A DNA stretch of 64,000 nt, from NCBI RefSeq assembly GCF_030818935.1, contig NZ_JAUTBD010000001.1, positions 496,001 through 560,000 of the forward strand, in the 5' to 3' direction. Under the pieces are notes generated by a model. That model was not told where the DNA came from. It did no database searches and saw nothing but the letters and a program-made list of their open reading frames with translations. The translations under genes and the position numbers were made by a program. Origin of the DNA: Microbacterium sp. SORGH_AS_1204. GTDB lineage: Bacteria > Actinomycetota > Actinomycetes > Actinomycetales > Microbacteriaceae. Shown one piece after another: positions 1 through 7,654 of the stretch (within the stretch, counting starts at the first letter, position 1; every line of letters begins with the position of its first letter).

Positions 1-207
1 GAGAAGATCGCCGCCGCGGCGTTCGCGTTCATCACGGGCGCGCTCCGTGAGAACCCCCGGCGCGTGGGCAAGCCTCTTCGTGAACCGCTCGCGCCTCTCT
101 ATTCCGCTCGGCGGGGGGAGTATCGGGTGCTGTATCGCATCATCGATCAGCGGTTGGTGATCGAGGTCGTCTCCGTGACGCACCGACGGGACGCATACCG
201 CCTGTGA
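1..207 (+). CDS. RelE/ParE-family toxin, C-terminal part
   Basis: The reading frame is open from the first base and stops at 205-207, so 68 C-terminal residues are visible and the start lies outside the window. The residues include KPLREPLAPLYSARRGEYR and VLYRII, followed by a terminal VTHRRDAYRL segment. This is the usual pattern of RelE/ParE ribonuclease or gyrase toxins, where the GEYRVLYRI strand and the terminal HRR..YR carry the basic active-site residues. Such toxins are normally encoded just after a small antitoxin gene, which would lie upstream and cannot be seen. Family membership is well supported. Whether it cleaves mRNA on the ribosome (RelE-like) or poisons gyrase (ParE-like) cannot be decided from the fragment. 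Confidence 0.8.
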   Translation, partial: EKIAAAAFAFITGALRENPRRVGKPLREPLAPLYSARRGEYRVLYRIIDQRLVIEVVSVTHRRDAYRL

Positions 208-214
208 CTTGTGC

Positions 215-319
215 TCAGTCGCGGTTGCCGCGGGCGGCGGCGATCCCCACGACACACGTCACGACGAAAAGAGTGATGAGGCCCGCGAACATCACGGGTA
301 CTTCGAACGCTTCCGGCAT
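215..319 (-). CDS. small single-span membrane protein (34 aa)
   Basis: This short frame starts with ATG at 319 behind a strong GGAGGG ribosome-binding site 5-7 bases upstream and stops at 215-217. The 34-residue product begins MPEAFEVPVM, has one hydrophobic helix at about residues 8-29 (FAGLITLFVVTCVVGIAA), and ends in a charged RGNRD tail. This is the layout of a small integral membrane protein with N-out or C-in topology. It lies convergent to the toxin end and divergent from the LCP gene. I do not recognise a named family and infer no function. The good ribosome-binding site and clean membrane segment make it a likely real gene rather than a chance frame. Confidence 0.55.
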   Translation of the reverse strand: MPEAFEVPVMFAGLITLFVVTCVVGIAAARGNRD

Positions 320-515
320 CGAGCCTCCCTCCGACGATGACCCGTCGCCCTACGCCATGAGGGTGACGCCACGGCCGCCGCTGGGCGAACGGTCGATACG
401 GACGCGCCGACCTTCACGCCATTCACAGCCGCCCGTCCCTAGTATTGCTGCGACCTCCGGCCCGCCGGGGTCGACGTGCTGCCGGGCCGGCGGCATCCGT
501 CGCGAAAGGACCCGA

Positions 516-1805
516 GTGAGCAAGACGACAACACCGCGCGGTCAACGGACCGTCGCCCGCCATGGGCGGCTGTCGTCGCCGGGTCCCTTCGCCCAGCTCT
601 TCCGCGGGCTCGCCATCGTGCTGGCCGTCGTGCTCGTCGCCGGCGGCACAGTCTTCGCTTACGCCGCCGTCGATCTCACCCGCAGCTTCACGGCGGATGC
701 CGTCGAGCTGAAGGGCCAGCCCGCCGTACCGCCCGACCTCGGCGAACTCAAAGGCGGGGTGAATCTGCTGCTCATCGGCACCGACGAGTGCGAGGCCGAT
801 TTCGCCCAATTGTTCGGCGACCGCTGCTCGGGCGATGACGCCGAGGGCACACTGAACGACGTCAACATGTTGGTCCACATCTCCGACAACCCGCGCCGAG
901 TGACGGTCATCTCGTTCCCGCGCGACCTGATGGTGCCGATCCCGTCGTGCACCGACGCGGACGGCAACGTCAACTCGGCGATGAGCAAGCAGCAGATCAA
1001 CAGCGCCTACCTGTATGGCGGTCTGTCGTGTGTGGCATCCACCATCTCCGACCTGAGCGGTCTCGAGATCCCCTTCGCCGCCAAGGTCAGCTTCGGCGGT
1101 GTCATCAACATCACGGATGCCATCGGCGGTGTCGACGTGTGCATTGCGAACGGCATCAAAGACCCGTACACGGGCATCGACTGGCCCGCCGGTATGCGCC
1201 AGGTGAAGGGGCTCGACGCCCTGCAGTTCCTGCGCACCCGCCATGGCGTCGGCGACGGCGGCGACCTGGGCCGCATCTCGAACCAGCAGCAATACATGTC
1301 GCGTCTGGCCAACAAGCTCAAGAGCCAGGAAGTGCTTTCGAACCCCGCGACGCTGTACAAGCTCGCGTCTACCGCTCTGCGCAACGTCGACCCGTCGACC
1401 TCGCTCACCAACCCGCTCACCCTCGTGCAGATCGCCTCCGCGGTGAAAGACGTGCCCTTCGACGACATCGTCTTCATCCAGTACCCGACGTACACCGACC
1501 CGTCGGATCCGAACCGCGTGGTGCCCGACTACGAGGACGCCGACACGCTGTGGGCCGCGCTCGCCGCGAACCAGCCCCTCGAGCTCTCGGGCAACCTGAG
1601 CGACGGCGACGGAGTGGTGGTCGATGAGAACGCGACGCCCGCGCCCGTCGAGACGCCCGCCCCGAGCGACACGCCGACCCCGCAGGCCACCGATACTGCG
1701 GAGCCCACTCCGGCACCCACGTCGTCGGCGATCGCACTGCCCTCGGGAATCGCCGGGCAGACGGCAGCGCAGGCGACATGCTCGAACGGCAACGTTCGCA
1801 GGTGA
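516..1805 (+). CDS. LytR-CpsA-Psr (LCP) family cell-wall ligase
   Basis: LCP proteins transfer wall polymers such as teichoic acid or arabinogalactan-type glycans from polyprenyl phosphate carriers to peptidoglycan on the outer face of the membrane. I chose the GTG at 516 because GAAAGGA lies 6 bases before it; the frame is open further upstream but without a site. The 429-residue product has a basic cytoplasmic N-terminus, one membrane helix (about 31-52), then the LCP domain. That domain includes LLLIGTDECE, an FPRDLMVPI strand (residues about 134-142) with the conserved phosphate-binding Arg-Asp, and FLRTRHGVGDGGDLGRISNQQ with further conserved arginines. The C-terminus is a Pro/Thr-rich linker (TPAPVETPAPSDTPTP) typical of extracellular proteins. 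It is probably monocistronic, with a hairpin just downstream. The acceptor glycan cannot be told. Confidence 0.9.
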   Translation: MSKTTTPRGQRTVARHGRLSSPGPFAQLFRGLAIVLAVVLVAGGTVFAYAAVDLTRSFTADAVELKGQPAVPPDLGELKGGVNLLLIGTDECEADFAQLFGDRCSGDDAEGTLNDVNMLVHISDNPRRVTVISFPRDLMVPIPSCTDADGNVNSAMSKQQINSAYLYGGLSCVASTISDLSGLEIPFAAKVSFGGVINITDAIGGVDVCIANGIKDPYTGIDWPAGMRQVKGLDALQFLRTRHGVGDGGDLGRISNQQQYMSRLANKLKSQEVLSNPATLYKLASTALRNVDPSTSLTNPLTLVQIASAVKDVPFDDIVFIQYPTYTDPSDPNRVVPDYEDADTLWAALAANQPLELSGNLSDGDGVVVDENATPAPVETPAPSDTPTPQATDTAEPTPAPTSSAIALPSGIAGQTAAQATCSNGNVRR

Positions 1806-1820
1806 TGCTCGGCGAGGGCA

Positions 1821-1852
1821 CCCGGCATCCTGATCGTGGTTCGGATGCCGGG
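1821..1852 (+). terminator. terminator-like hairpin after the LCP gene
   Basis: CCCGGCATCC (1821-1830) pairs perfectly with GGATGCCGGG (1843-1852) across a 12-base loop, starting 16 bases after the LCP stop. There is no U-tract, which is common in actinobacteria. Both arms contain the over-represented GGATGCC heptamer. Confidence 0.55.
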
Positions 1853-1906
1853 CGGGGACCGGCTAGTATGGACCGGTGTGTTCGAGCCGCGAGGCGCCGA
1901 TCACCT

Positions 1907-1995
1907 GGAGACGTCGCATAGTCAGGCCTAGTGCACCACCCTGCTAAGGTGGAGTCCCCGTAAGGGGACCGAGGGTTCAAATCCCTCCGTCTCCG
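1907..1995 (+). tRNA. tRNA-Ser (anticodon GCT)
   Basis: The 89-nt sequence folds as a class II tRNA. The acceptor arm GGAGACG (1907-1913) pairs with CGTCTCC (1988-1994). The anticodon stem CCACC/GGTGG encloses loop CTGCTAA with anticodon GCT at 1943-1945. A long variable arm (GTCCCCGTAAGGGGAC) is followed by the T-loop GGTTCAAATCC. The long variable arm and GCT anticodon identify the serine tRNA reading AGC/AGU. The 3' CCA is not encoded. Confidence 0.95.
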
Positions 1996-2001
1996 CCGCA
2001 G

Positions 2002-2027
2002 AAAAGCCCCGGTTCGCCGGGGCTTTT
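2002..2027 (+). terminator. intrinsic terminator after tRNA-Ser
   Basis: AAAAGCCCCGG (2002-2012) pairs with CCGGGGCTTTT (2017-2027) around a TTCG tetraloop. The 3' arm ends in TTTT. It lies 6 bases after the tRNA and, being symmetrical, also lies downstream of the minus-strand gene that ends at 2041, so it may work in both directions. Confidence 0.85.
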
Positions 2028-2040
2028 CGCGTGTCGGCGG

Positions 2041-2427
2041 TCAGCCGTGACGCTCGAAGACGAGGGTTGCTTGAATGCGGTCGCCGCCGCCGAAGCCGGT
2101 GCTGCCCGAGGAGGCGGTGGTGATGGTGTGCAGGCGATACCCGAGTGCCGCCTGGCGGTTGATGGCCCTTTCCAGCTCGGTGAGGTTGCCGGAGCCGCTG
2201 CCGAAGAGCTTCTCCTTCAGCACGACCTGCAGCACGACGTAGTCGTAGCCGTTCTGCGCGGGACGCGGCTGGGCGCCGGCCACGGCATCCGCCTGTGCGC
2301 GGGCGACGATGCCGTCCACGCCGGGCTGGTCGGCCGGCTGCCGGAACTGGTCGGTCCACCGTTCGCCGTCCCACCACCGCATCCGGCCGGATCCGTCGTC
2401 ATACCAACCCGCCTGGGCGCTCGTCAT
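2041..2427 (-). CDS. DUF2510 / DUF4177-type small protein
   Basis: A 128-residue protein with two recognisable parts. The N-terminus (residues about 5-30, AGWYDDGSGRMRWWDGERWT) is the tryptophan-rich DUF2510 motif that actinobacteria often attach to membrane or envelope-associated proteins. The C-terminal half (YDYVVLQVVLKEKLFG, then AINRQAALGYRLHTITTA) matches the DUF4177 fold: a strand, a helix with a conserved aromatic/Gly-Tyr-Leu turn, and a final strand (ATLVFER). The start ATG at 2427 has AGGAGG about 5 bases upstream (CCAGGAGGACTGG). Neither domain has an established biochemical function, so I make no functional claim. It is convergent with the tRNA and shares its terminator. Confidence 0.7.
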   Translation of the reverse strand: MTSAQAGWYDDGSGRMRWWDGERWTDQFRQPADQPGVDGIVARAQADAVAGAQPRPAQNGYDYVVLQVVLKEKLFGSGSGNLTELERAINRQAALGYRLHTITTASSGSTGFGGGDRIQATLVFERHG

Positions 2428-2680
2428 CCAGTCCTCCTGGTCTCGTGCCGCTCGCTCACGGGCCGGAGGGCGGTCTGCCGCTGATCATGACGCATGGCGA
2501 CGTGGCACGAGGGTCGCCGCGCGGTGTCCACCGGGTCGTTTCACCCTCGACGGCAGCGGGCCGGTGTTGCCGCCCGATGTCGCGACCCGTCCCCCGCGGC
2601 GCTTCGGGCCGCGGCAGCCGATAGTGTCGTCCCGCGGTGCGTGTGTGCCGCGGCCCCTCACACCCCCGGGAGAAGCGCAC

Positions 2681-3568
2681 ATGTCGGTCGGACTCCTCGC
2701 CGTCGTCGATGACATCCTCAGCGCCGCCGTGAAGGCCAGCGCGAAGACGGCGGGTGTGGTCATCGACGATGCCGCCGTCACCCCGCAGTACGTGCAGGGA
2801 CTCACCCCCGCGCGGGAGCTGCCGGTCGTGTGGAAGATCGCGCTGGGCAGCATCCTCAACAAGTACGTCGTGATCATCCCGATCGCGCTCCTGCTCACCG
2901 CCTTCGCGCCCTGGGTGCTGCCCTACCTGCTGATCATCGGCGGCGGTTTCCTGTGCTTCGAGGGGGCCGAGAAAGTTCTCGAATGGTTCGGCGTGCACCA
3001 CGGCGCGCACGACGACGACGGGCCGCGCGACGAGAAGAAGCTCGTTCTCGGTGCCGTGCGCACCGACCTCATCCTCAGCACCGAGATCATGCTCATCGCC
3101 CTGTCGAGTCTCGACCCCGACTTCGGGATCTGGATGACGCTGGGCTCGCTGCTCGTGATCGGTCTGGCGATGACGGTGATCGTCTACGGCGCCGTGGCGC
3201 TGCTCGTGAAGCTGGATGACATGGGCCTGCGCCTCATGAAGAGCCCATCGCGCGGCATCCGGCGCTTCGGCGTGCGGATCGTGGCATCGATGCCCGCCGT
3301 CTTCCGTGTCATCAGCATCGTGGGGACCGTCGCGATGCTGTGGGTCGGCGGTCACCTCGTGGTACAGAACCTCGCCGAGACGCTCTGGTCGGGTCCGTAC
3401 GACCTCGTCCACGTCGTCACCCACGCGATCGAGGCGGCGGGACCGGTCGTCGTCTGGATCGTCGACACGGCGATCTCGGCCGTGTTCGGTCTCGCGCTCG
3501 GCCTGATCATCGTCGGTGCGGTCATGGGTGTCTCGCGCCTGACCCGTCGCGGCGCGACCGCCCACTGA
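2681..3568 (+). CDS. DUF808 (YedI-like) membrane protein
   Basis: A 295-residue integral membrane protein. The start ATG at 2681 has GGGAGAAG 5-9 bases upstream; a longer open frame exists but lacks a site. The N-terminus MSVGLLAVVDDILSAAVKAS and the segment KTAGVVIDDAAVTPQYVQG are hallmarks of the DUF808/YedI family. Four to six hydrophobic helices follow, separated by a charged cytoplasmic stretch (HHGAHDDDGPRDEKKLVLGA, about residues 106-125). Family members are conserved inner-membrane proteins of unknown role in Gram-negatives and actinobacteria. The gene is convergent with the flavin reductase, with 14 bases between stops. The 253 bases upstream hold no other gene that I can support. 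Confidence 0.8.
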   Translation: MSVGLLAVVDDILSAAVKASAKTAGVVIDDAAVTPQYVQGLTPARELPVVWKIALGSILNKYVVIIPIALLLTAFAPWVLPYLLIIGGGFLCFEGAEKVLEWFGVHHGAHDDDGPRDEKKLVLGAVRTDLILSTEIMLIALSSLDPDFGIWMTLGSLLVIGLAMTVIVYGAVALLVKLDDMGLRLMKSPSRGIRRFGVRIVASMPAVFRVISIVGTVAMLWVGGHLVVQNLAETLWSGPYDLVHVVTHAIEAAGPVVVWIVDTAISAVFGLALGLIIVGAVMGVSRLTRRGATAH

Positions 3569-3582
3569 CGCCGGCGCGACGC

Positions 3583-4143
3583 TCAGTCGAGCAGCGAGTG
3601 CTCGCCCAGGCGGTGCCAGCTGCGGTTGTAGTACACCAGGGCCGCGCCCGCCTCGCCGGGCTCGAGGTCGCGTTCGACGTCGACCTGCAGGGCCTGGGCG
3701 GCGATGACGGTGGAGCCACCGGCATCCATTCGACTGACGATCTTGCACCGCAGCCACGCCCGCACCCCGTGATAGACCGGCTCACCGGTGGCAAGACGCG
3801 ACCAGGCCGACGTGTCGGCGAAGCGGTCGAGGCCGCTGGTCGCGCCGGCGCGGGCCAGTGCGATGTCTTCGGCGTCGAGCAGGTGCACGACGATGGTGTC
3901 GGCGGCGATGATCGTCGGGGTCGCCGACGACAGCGCAGAGACCGAGAAGATCAGCAGCGGCGGGTCGGCGCTCACCGACGACACCGACGAGGCGGTGAGG
4001 GCGACGGGGCCCTTGTCGCCGTAGGCGGTGATGACCGCGATGCCCCCGGGGTGGCCGCGGAACGCGCGCTTGAAGTCGTCGGCCGACACCGACGAGCCGA
4101 TGGCCGGGGTGCTCTCGGGGGTGCCGTGTGCAAGCGAACTCAT
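3583..4143 (-). CDS. flavin reductase-like FMN-binding protein
   Basis: Members of this split-barrel family use NAD(P)H to reduce FMN or FAD for a partner monooxygenase, or bind flavin directly. The 186-residue product starts MSSLAHGTPE at 4143; the frame runs a further 35 codons upstream, but those are basic and unlike the family. The conserved core is visible: DFKRAFRGHPGGIAVITA, LTASSVSSVSADPPLLIFSVS (FMN-phosphate loop), and a C-terminal LRCKIVSRMDAG strand with ALVYYNRSWHRLG near the end, as in HpaC/NtaB-like reductases. It lacks a neighbouring monooxygenase gene, so its partner is unknown. The start choice is moderately sure because the ribosome-binding site (GTAGG) is weak. Confidence 0.8.
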   Translation of the reverse strand: MSSLAHGTPESTPAIGSSVSADDFKRAFRGHPGGIAVITAYGDKGPVALTASSVSSVSADPPLLIFSVSALSSATPTIIAADTIVVHLLDAEDIALARAGATSGLDRFADTSAWSRLATGEPVYHGVRAWLRCKIVSRMDAGGSTVIAAQALQVDVERDLEPGEAGAALVYYNRSWHRLGEHSLLD

Positions 4144-4376
4144 ACCTACGACGGTAGGCGCTGTCGGCGCGCGCGGGGCATTCCGGCGCAATACGACGAA
4201 ACGCGTCCGGCGACGGATCAGGCGGCCGCTTCGCGACGCGAGGGCCACGCGTGCCGTCGGTCAGGCCGATTCATGGCACGCTAGTCAGCGCCGATGCCGC
4301 GGCCCGTCGGGGTCGCCGCTGCGGCATTCGACGAGCGATGCACCGCACCGGTGCGCGACGAAACGGAGACCCGACG

Positions 4377-5429
4377 ATGGGCAGTCCGACGAAGGGCAGT
4401 CCGGCCACGCCTCGATCGAGGCCCGTCGCGGCGCCCCCGGCGGTGTCGACACCGCGCGTCGCGCGCGTGCTCGTGGTCGCGGCGGGTCTCGTGCTCGTCG
4501 CGGTGGTCACGCGTGGTCTCACCCTCGACGCCCCCAACGCCCTCCCCAGTGCCCTCTCCGACGGCATCACCCTCGCTGCCAGCGTGATCATCGAGTCGTT
4601 GCCCTTCGTCTTCCTGGGCGTGGTGATCTCGATCGCCGTGCAACTGTGGGTGCCGACCCGGGTGATGGATGCCATCGTCCCGCGTCGTGGCATCCCTCGG
4701 CGGGCGGTGCTGTCGTTGCTGGGCGTCGTGCTCCCGGTGTGCGAGTGCGGGAACGTCCCTCTCGCCCGCGGCCTGATGATGCGGGGCTTCTCGGTCGGCG
4801 ATTCGGTGACGTTCCTGCTCGCCGCGCCGATCCTCAATCCCGTCACCCTCGTCACCACCTATCAGGCCTTCGGCTGGAGCGACGGCATCCTGATCTCGCG
4901 TCTCGTGGGCGGGTTCGTCATCGCCAACCTCGTCGGCTGGCTGGTGAGCCTGCACCCCGATCCGCAGCGCCTGCTCACCCCGGCGTGGGCGGCGGCGTGC
5001 GCCGCGGCGCCCGGACATCGCGAGCGCCCGACTCTGTCGCGCGCGGCGGGGATGTTCCGCGACGAGATGTCGGCCATGCTTCCGGCCCTCTTCGTCGGCG
5101 CGGCCATCGCGGGGCTCATCCAGGTCGCGATCTCGCGCGAGACCCTCACCGGGGTGGGCGGTCACCCGGTCGCGGGGATCCTGGCGCTCATGGCGCTGGC
5201 GTTCGTCATCGCGATCTGCTCGAACGTCGACGCCTTCTTCGCGCTCTCGCTGGCGTCGTCCTTCTCGCCGGGCGCCCTCGTCGCCTTCCTCGTCTTCGGG
5301 CCCATGATCGATGTGAAGATGCTCGCGATGCTCGGTACCACCTTCCGCGCCCGGGCCCTGGCCGCGATCACCGTGATCGTCGCCCTCGGCGCGCTCGCCC
5401 TCGGTCTGGCGGTGAACCTCGTTGTCTGA
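4377..5429 (+). CDS. permease, YcgR/DUF318-like (two-cysteine motif)
   Basis: A 350-residue polytopic membrane protein of the permease family that includes Bacillus YcgR and the ArsP-type exporters. It has two groups of about four helices. Each carries a signature: LPVCECGNVPLARGLMMRG with LAAPILNPVTLV in the first half, and AICSNVDAFFALSLAS with FGPMIDVKM in the second. The CECG and ICSN cysteines are the conserved pair in this family. The ATG at 4377 has GGAG 9 bases upstream. The stop overlaps the start of the next gene, a TIGR03943/YcgQ-like protein, which is the usual genomic partner. Transport of a metal, metalloid or its complex is inferred from the family and not shown here; the substrate is unknown. 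Confidence 0.82.
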   Translation: MGSPTKGSPATPRSRPVAAPPAVSTPRVARVLVVAAGLVLVAVVTRGLTLDAPNALPSALSDGITLAASVIIESLPFVFLGVVISIAVQLWVPTRVMDAIVPRRGIPRRAVLSLLGVVLPVCECGNVPLARGLMMRGFSVGDSVTFLLAAPILNPVTLVTTYQAFGWSDGILISRLVGGFVIANLVGWLVSLHPDPQRLLTPAWAAACAAAPGHRERPTLSRAAGMFRDEMSAMLPALFVGAAIAGLIQVAISRETLTGVGGHPVAGILALMALAFVIAICSNVDAFFALSLASSFSPGALVAFLVFGPMIDVKMLAMLGTTFRARALAAITVIVALGALALGLAVNLVV

Positions 5430-6192
5430 CTTCCTGTCGCGCTGGACCGGGATGCTGTTGTGCGGGATCGGCGTCGTCGCCACCCTCGCGCTCGCCGCAT
5501 CCGGCGATCTGACGCTCTACATCCACCCGCGCTATGTGGTGTTCACCGTCGTGCTGGTCGTGGTCGGCGCGGTGCTGCTGGGCCTGTCGGTGTGGTTCGC
5601 CGCGACCGGTCGACACCACGGGCACGACCACGACGGCGGGGACCACGACGGCGGGGACCACGCGCACGACCATGAGCCCCGCACCCGTCCGTCCGCGTGG
5701 AGTCGGGTTGGTCTGTTCGGCGGAGGCGTGATTGTGGTGGTCGCGGCTCTTGCCCTGCTCGTGGCGCCGCCCACGACTCTGAGCGCAGACCGCGCACTGA
5801 ACAGCGTCGCGGCGACCGACGGCGGCGGCGACGTGCCCGCGCCCGTCCTCGTCGGCAGCGACCCGACGCGGTTCTCGGTGCGCGATTGGGCGACGATCCT
5901 CGGCAGCGGCTCCACGGCGACCGACCTGGTCGGTCAGCGCGCCGACGTGACCGGCATCCTCCTGCTCGACGATGGGGGCGCAGCGCGCATCGGTCGCTAC
6001 GCCGTCACGTGCTGCACGGTCGACGCGCAACTGTTCGCGGTGCCGATCGACGACGCACAGCTGCGCTCGGACCTTGCGTCGGGAGCCTGGGTGCGCGTCA
6101 CCGGATCGTTCGCCGACGTCGACGGCGTCACACGACTCGTCCCCGACGCGATCGAGGAGGTGTCGGAGCCCGATGATCCCTACCTCTCCTGA
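5422..6192 (+). CDS. TIGR03943/YcgQ-like membrane protein with His-rich loop
   Basis: This 256-residue protein starts at TTG 5422, overlapping the permease stop by 8 bases, which implies translational coupling. Two N-terminal helices (about residues 8-28 and 36-60) are followed by a loop rich in His and Asp (RHHGHDHDGGDHDGGDHAHD, about 63-85), a third helix (about 95-120), and a soluble C-terminal domain. That domain has the family signature RYAVTCCTVDAQLFAVPID with adjacent cysteines, and then GAWVRVTGSF. Its pairing with the permease upstream is the standard arrangement (YcgR-YcgQ in Bacillus). The His/Asp loop looks like a divalent metal buffer. A metal-related transport function is inferred. 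Confidence 0.8.
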   Translation: MSDFLSRWTGMLLCGIGVVATLALAASGDLTLYIHPRYVVFTVVLVVVGAVLLGLSVWFAATGRHHGHDHDGGDHDGGDHAHDHEPRTRPSAWSRVGLFGGGVIVVVAALALLVAPPTTLSADRALNSVAATDGGGDVPAPVLVGSDPTRFSVRDWATILGSGSTATDLVGQRADVTGILLLDDGGAARIGRYAVTCCTVDAQLFAVPIDDAQLRSDLASGAWVRVTGSFADVDGVTRLVPDAIEEVSEPDDPYLS

Positions 6193-7546
6193 ACGCACCG
6201 GCCGTTCACCGCGCCTCTTCCGTCTCGCGGCGGGCGCGGTCGTGGGCGTTCTCGTCGCCGCGAGCGCGGCGATGGCCGTCGCGGCGCTCGAACGGGGCCC
6301 GCAGGTGCGCGCCGTCACGGGCGACACGGCACTGACGGTCTCTCAGCAGGGGGTGACGGTGACCATGCGCACCGATCAGCCCCTCGACCCGTCGTCGGTC
6401 GACGGCATCCGCATCGAACCCGACGCTCCCGCGCAGATCGACGTGAAGGGGGCATCCGTGCGCGTGCGCTTCACCGAAACCCTCGCCTTCGCGACCGACT
6501 ACCGCATCATCGTGCCCCGACTCGAAGGGCAGGCCACCGGCAGCACGAGCGCCACCGAAGTGGCGTTCACGACGCCGGCGCTCACCGTCACGACCCTCGA
6601 GCGCGGGGGGACGTTCGAGCGGACGGGTGGCGACGACGACCGGGTCGTGCGCCACGACCTGTCGAACGATACCGAGCAGGTGCTCATCTCGGCACCTCGC
6701 ATCCAGGAATACGCCGACGACGGCGACGACGTGGTCGCGCTCACCATCGATGCAGCGGGGGCGTCGTCGCTCGTGCATGCTCGACCGGGGGAGGAGCCGC
6801 GCCCCATCCCCACTCCGGGCAGCGGCGACGTGCGTCTCCTGCGCGCTTCGAGCGACGCGGGTCACCTCGGCTACGTCTACACCGGTCCTTCGGCGGACGG
6901 TGCCGAAAGCTACCTGAGCGCCTTGTTCATGCTCGACACGACCGGCGACGGCTCGACGCCGCGCGTCGTCGTCGGGCTCGACGGAACGCCGCTGCAGACG
7001 GCGGCGTGGCAATTCGTCCCGGGAAGCGCCTACCTCGTCGCTCAGACGACGCAGGGCAGCCTCGTCCTCGTCGACTCCACCGGAGCGGCCCCGCCGCGGG
7101 TGCTGGGGGAGCTGGGCGACCTGCGGTCCTTCCTCCCGGGCACCACCTCGGTCGTCGTCGGCTCGTTCTCCGGGCTGTCGATTCTGGATCTGACGACCGG
7201 GTCGCTACGTGAGATCGACGGGACGGCCGGCGGGGCGATCGGGTCGGGTGCGCTCGTCGTCTCGGCGGATGCCACGGTCACCTGGACCCCGACCGAGGTC
7301 ACGCGTTCGACGGCCGGTGGTGGTGCGGCGACGGTGACGCGCGCGGCGACAGACGAGCGCATCGAGGAGGTGTGCGTCTCGCCGAGCGGACGCCATCTCG
7401 CGGTCGGCGTCGTCCCCGGCGGCGCGCAGATCGACGGGTACCCGGCCCGCGCCGACTGGCAGGGCCGCGCGACGGATGTCGTCGATGTGGTCTCGGGTGA
7501 AACGGTCGCCCGGGTGGTGGGCACTCGGCCCGATTGGTGCGCCTGA
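6173..7546 (+). CDS. secreted/anchored Ig-like plus beta-propeller protein
   Basis: A 457-residue protein whose ATG at 6173 sits inside the preceding gene, with GGAG a few bases upstream, so it is the third member of a coupled operon. A hydrophobic segment (about residues 17-40) looks like a signal anchor. A bacterial Ig-like domain follows (about 50-145: VTVTMRTDQPLDPSSVDG, RFTETLAFATDYRIIVP, EVAFTTPALTV). The rest is a series of short beta repeats suggesting a propeller (YLVAQTTQGSLVLVDSTG, SVVVGSFSGLSILDLTTGSL, CVSPSGRHLAVGVVPGG). I infer an exported, cell-surface protein. Its place after the permease and YcgQ-like genes suggests a partner in the same process, but no enzymatic motif is visible. 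Confidence 0.65.
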   Translation: MIPTSPERTGRSPRLFRLAAGAVVGVLVAASAAMAVAALERGPQVRAVTGDTALTVSQQGVTVTMRTDQPLDPSSVDGIRIEPDAPAQIDVKGASVRVRFTETLAFATDYRIIVPRLEGQATGSTSATEVAFTTPALTVTTLERGGTFERTGGDDDRVVRHDLSNDTEQVLISAPRIQEYADDGDDVVALTIDAAGASSLVHARPGEEPRPIPTPGSGDVRLLRASSDAGHLGYVYTGPSADGAESYLSALFMLDTTGDGSTPRVVVGLDGTPLQTAAWQFVPGSAYLVAQTTQGSLVLVDSTGAAPPRVLGELGDLRSFLPGTTSVVVGSFSGLSILDLTTGSLREIDGTAGGAIGSGALVVSADATVTWTPTEVTRSTAGGGAATVTRAATDERIEEVCVSPSGRHLAVGVVPGGAQIDGYPARADWQGRATDVVDVVSGETVARVVGTRPDWCA

Positions 7547-7614
7547 GCGCCACCGCTCCCGATGCGGCGCTCGTCGATCGCCGAGCTCCGTCTGCGTCGC
7601 GATGGAGGCCGGCG

Positions 7615-7641
7615 GCCTGCCAGCGGCCCGGCGTGGCAGGC
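7615..7641. terminator. hairpin between convergent genes
   Basis: GCCTGCCA (7615-7622) pairs with TGGCAGGC (7634-7641) around an 11-base GC loop, midway between the convergent stops at 7546 and 7655. There is no U-tract on either side. Its position suggests a bidirectional terminator. Confidence 0.4.
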
Positions 7642-7654
7642 AAGCCGGGCGGCC

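Noticed and set aside
1907..1995. tRNA-Ser as an integration site for a mobile element
   Set aside because: No integrase, no direct repeat of the tRNA 3' end and no phage-like genes are found on either side. XerD at 43 kb belongs to a conserved operon.
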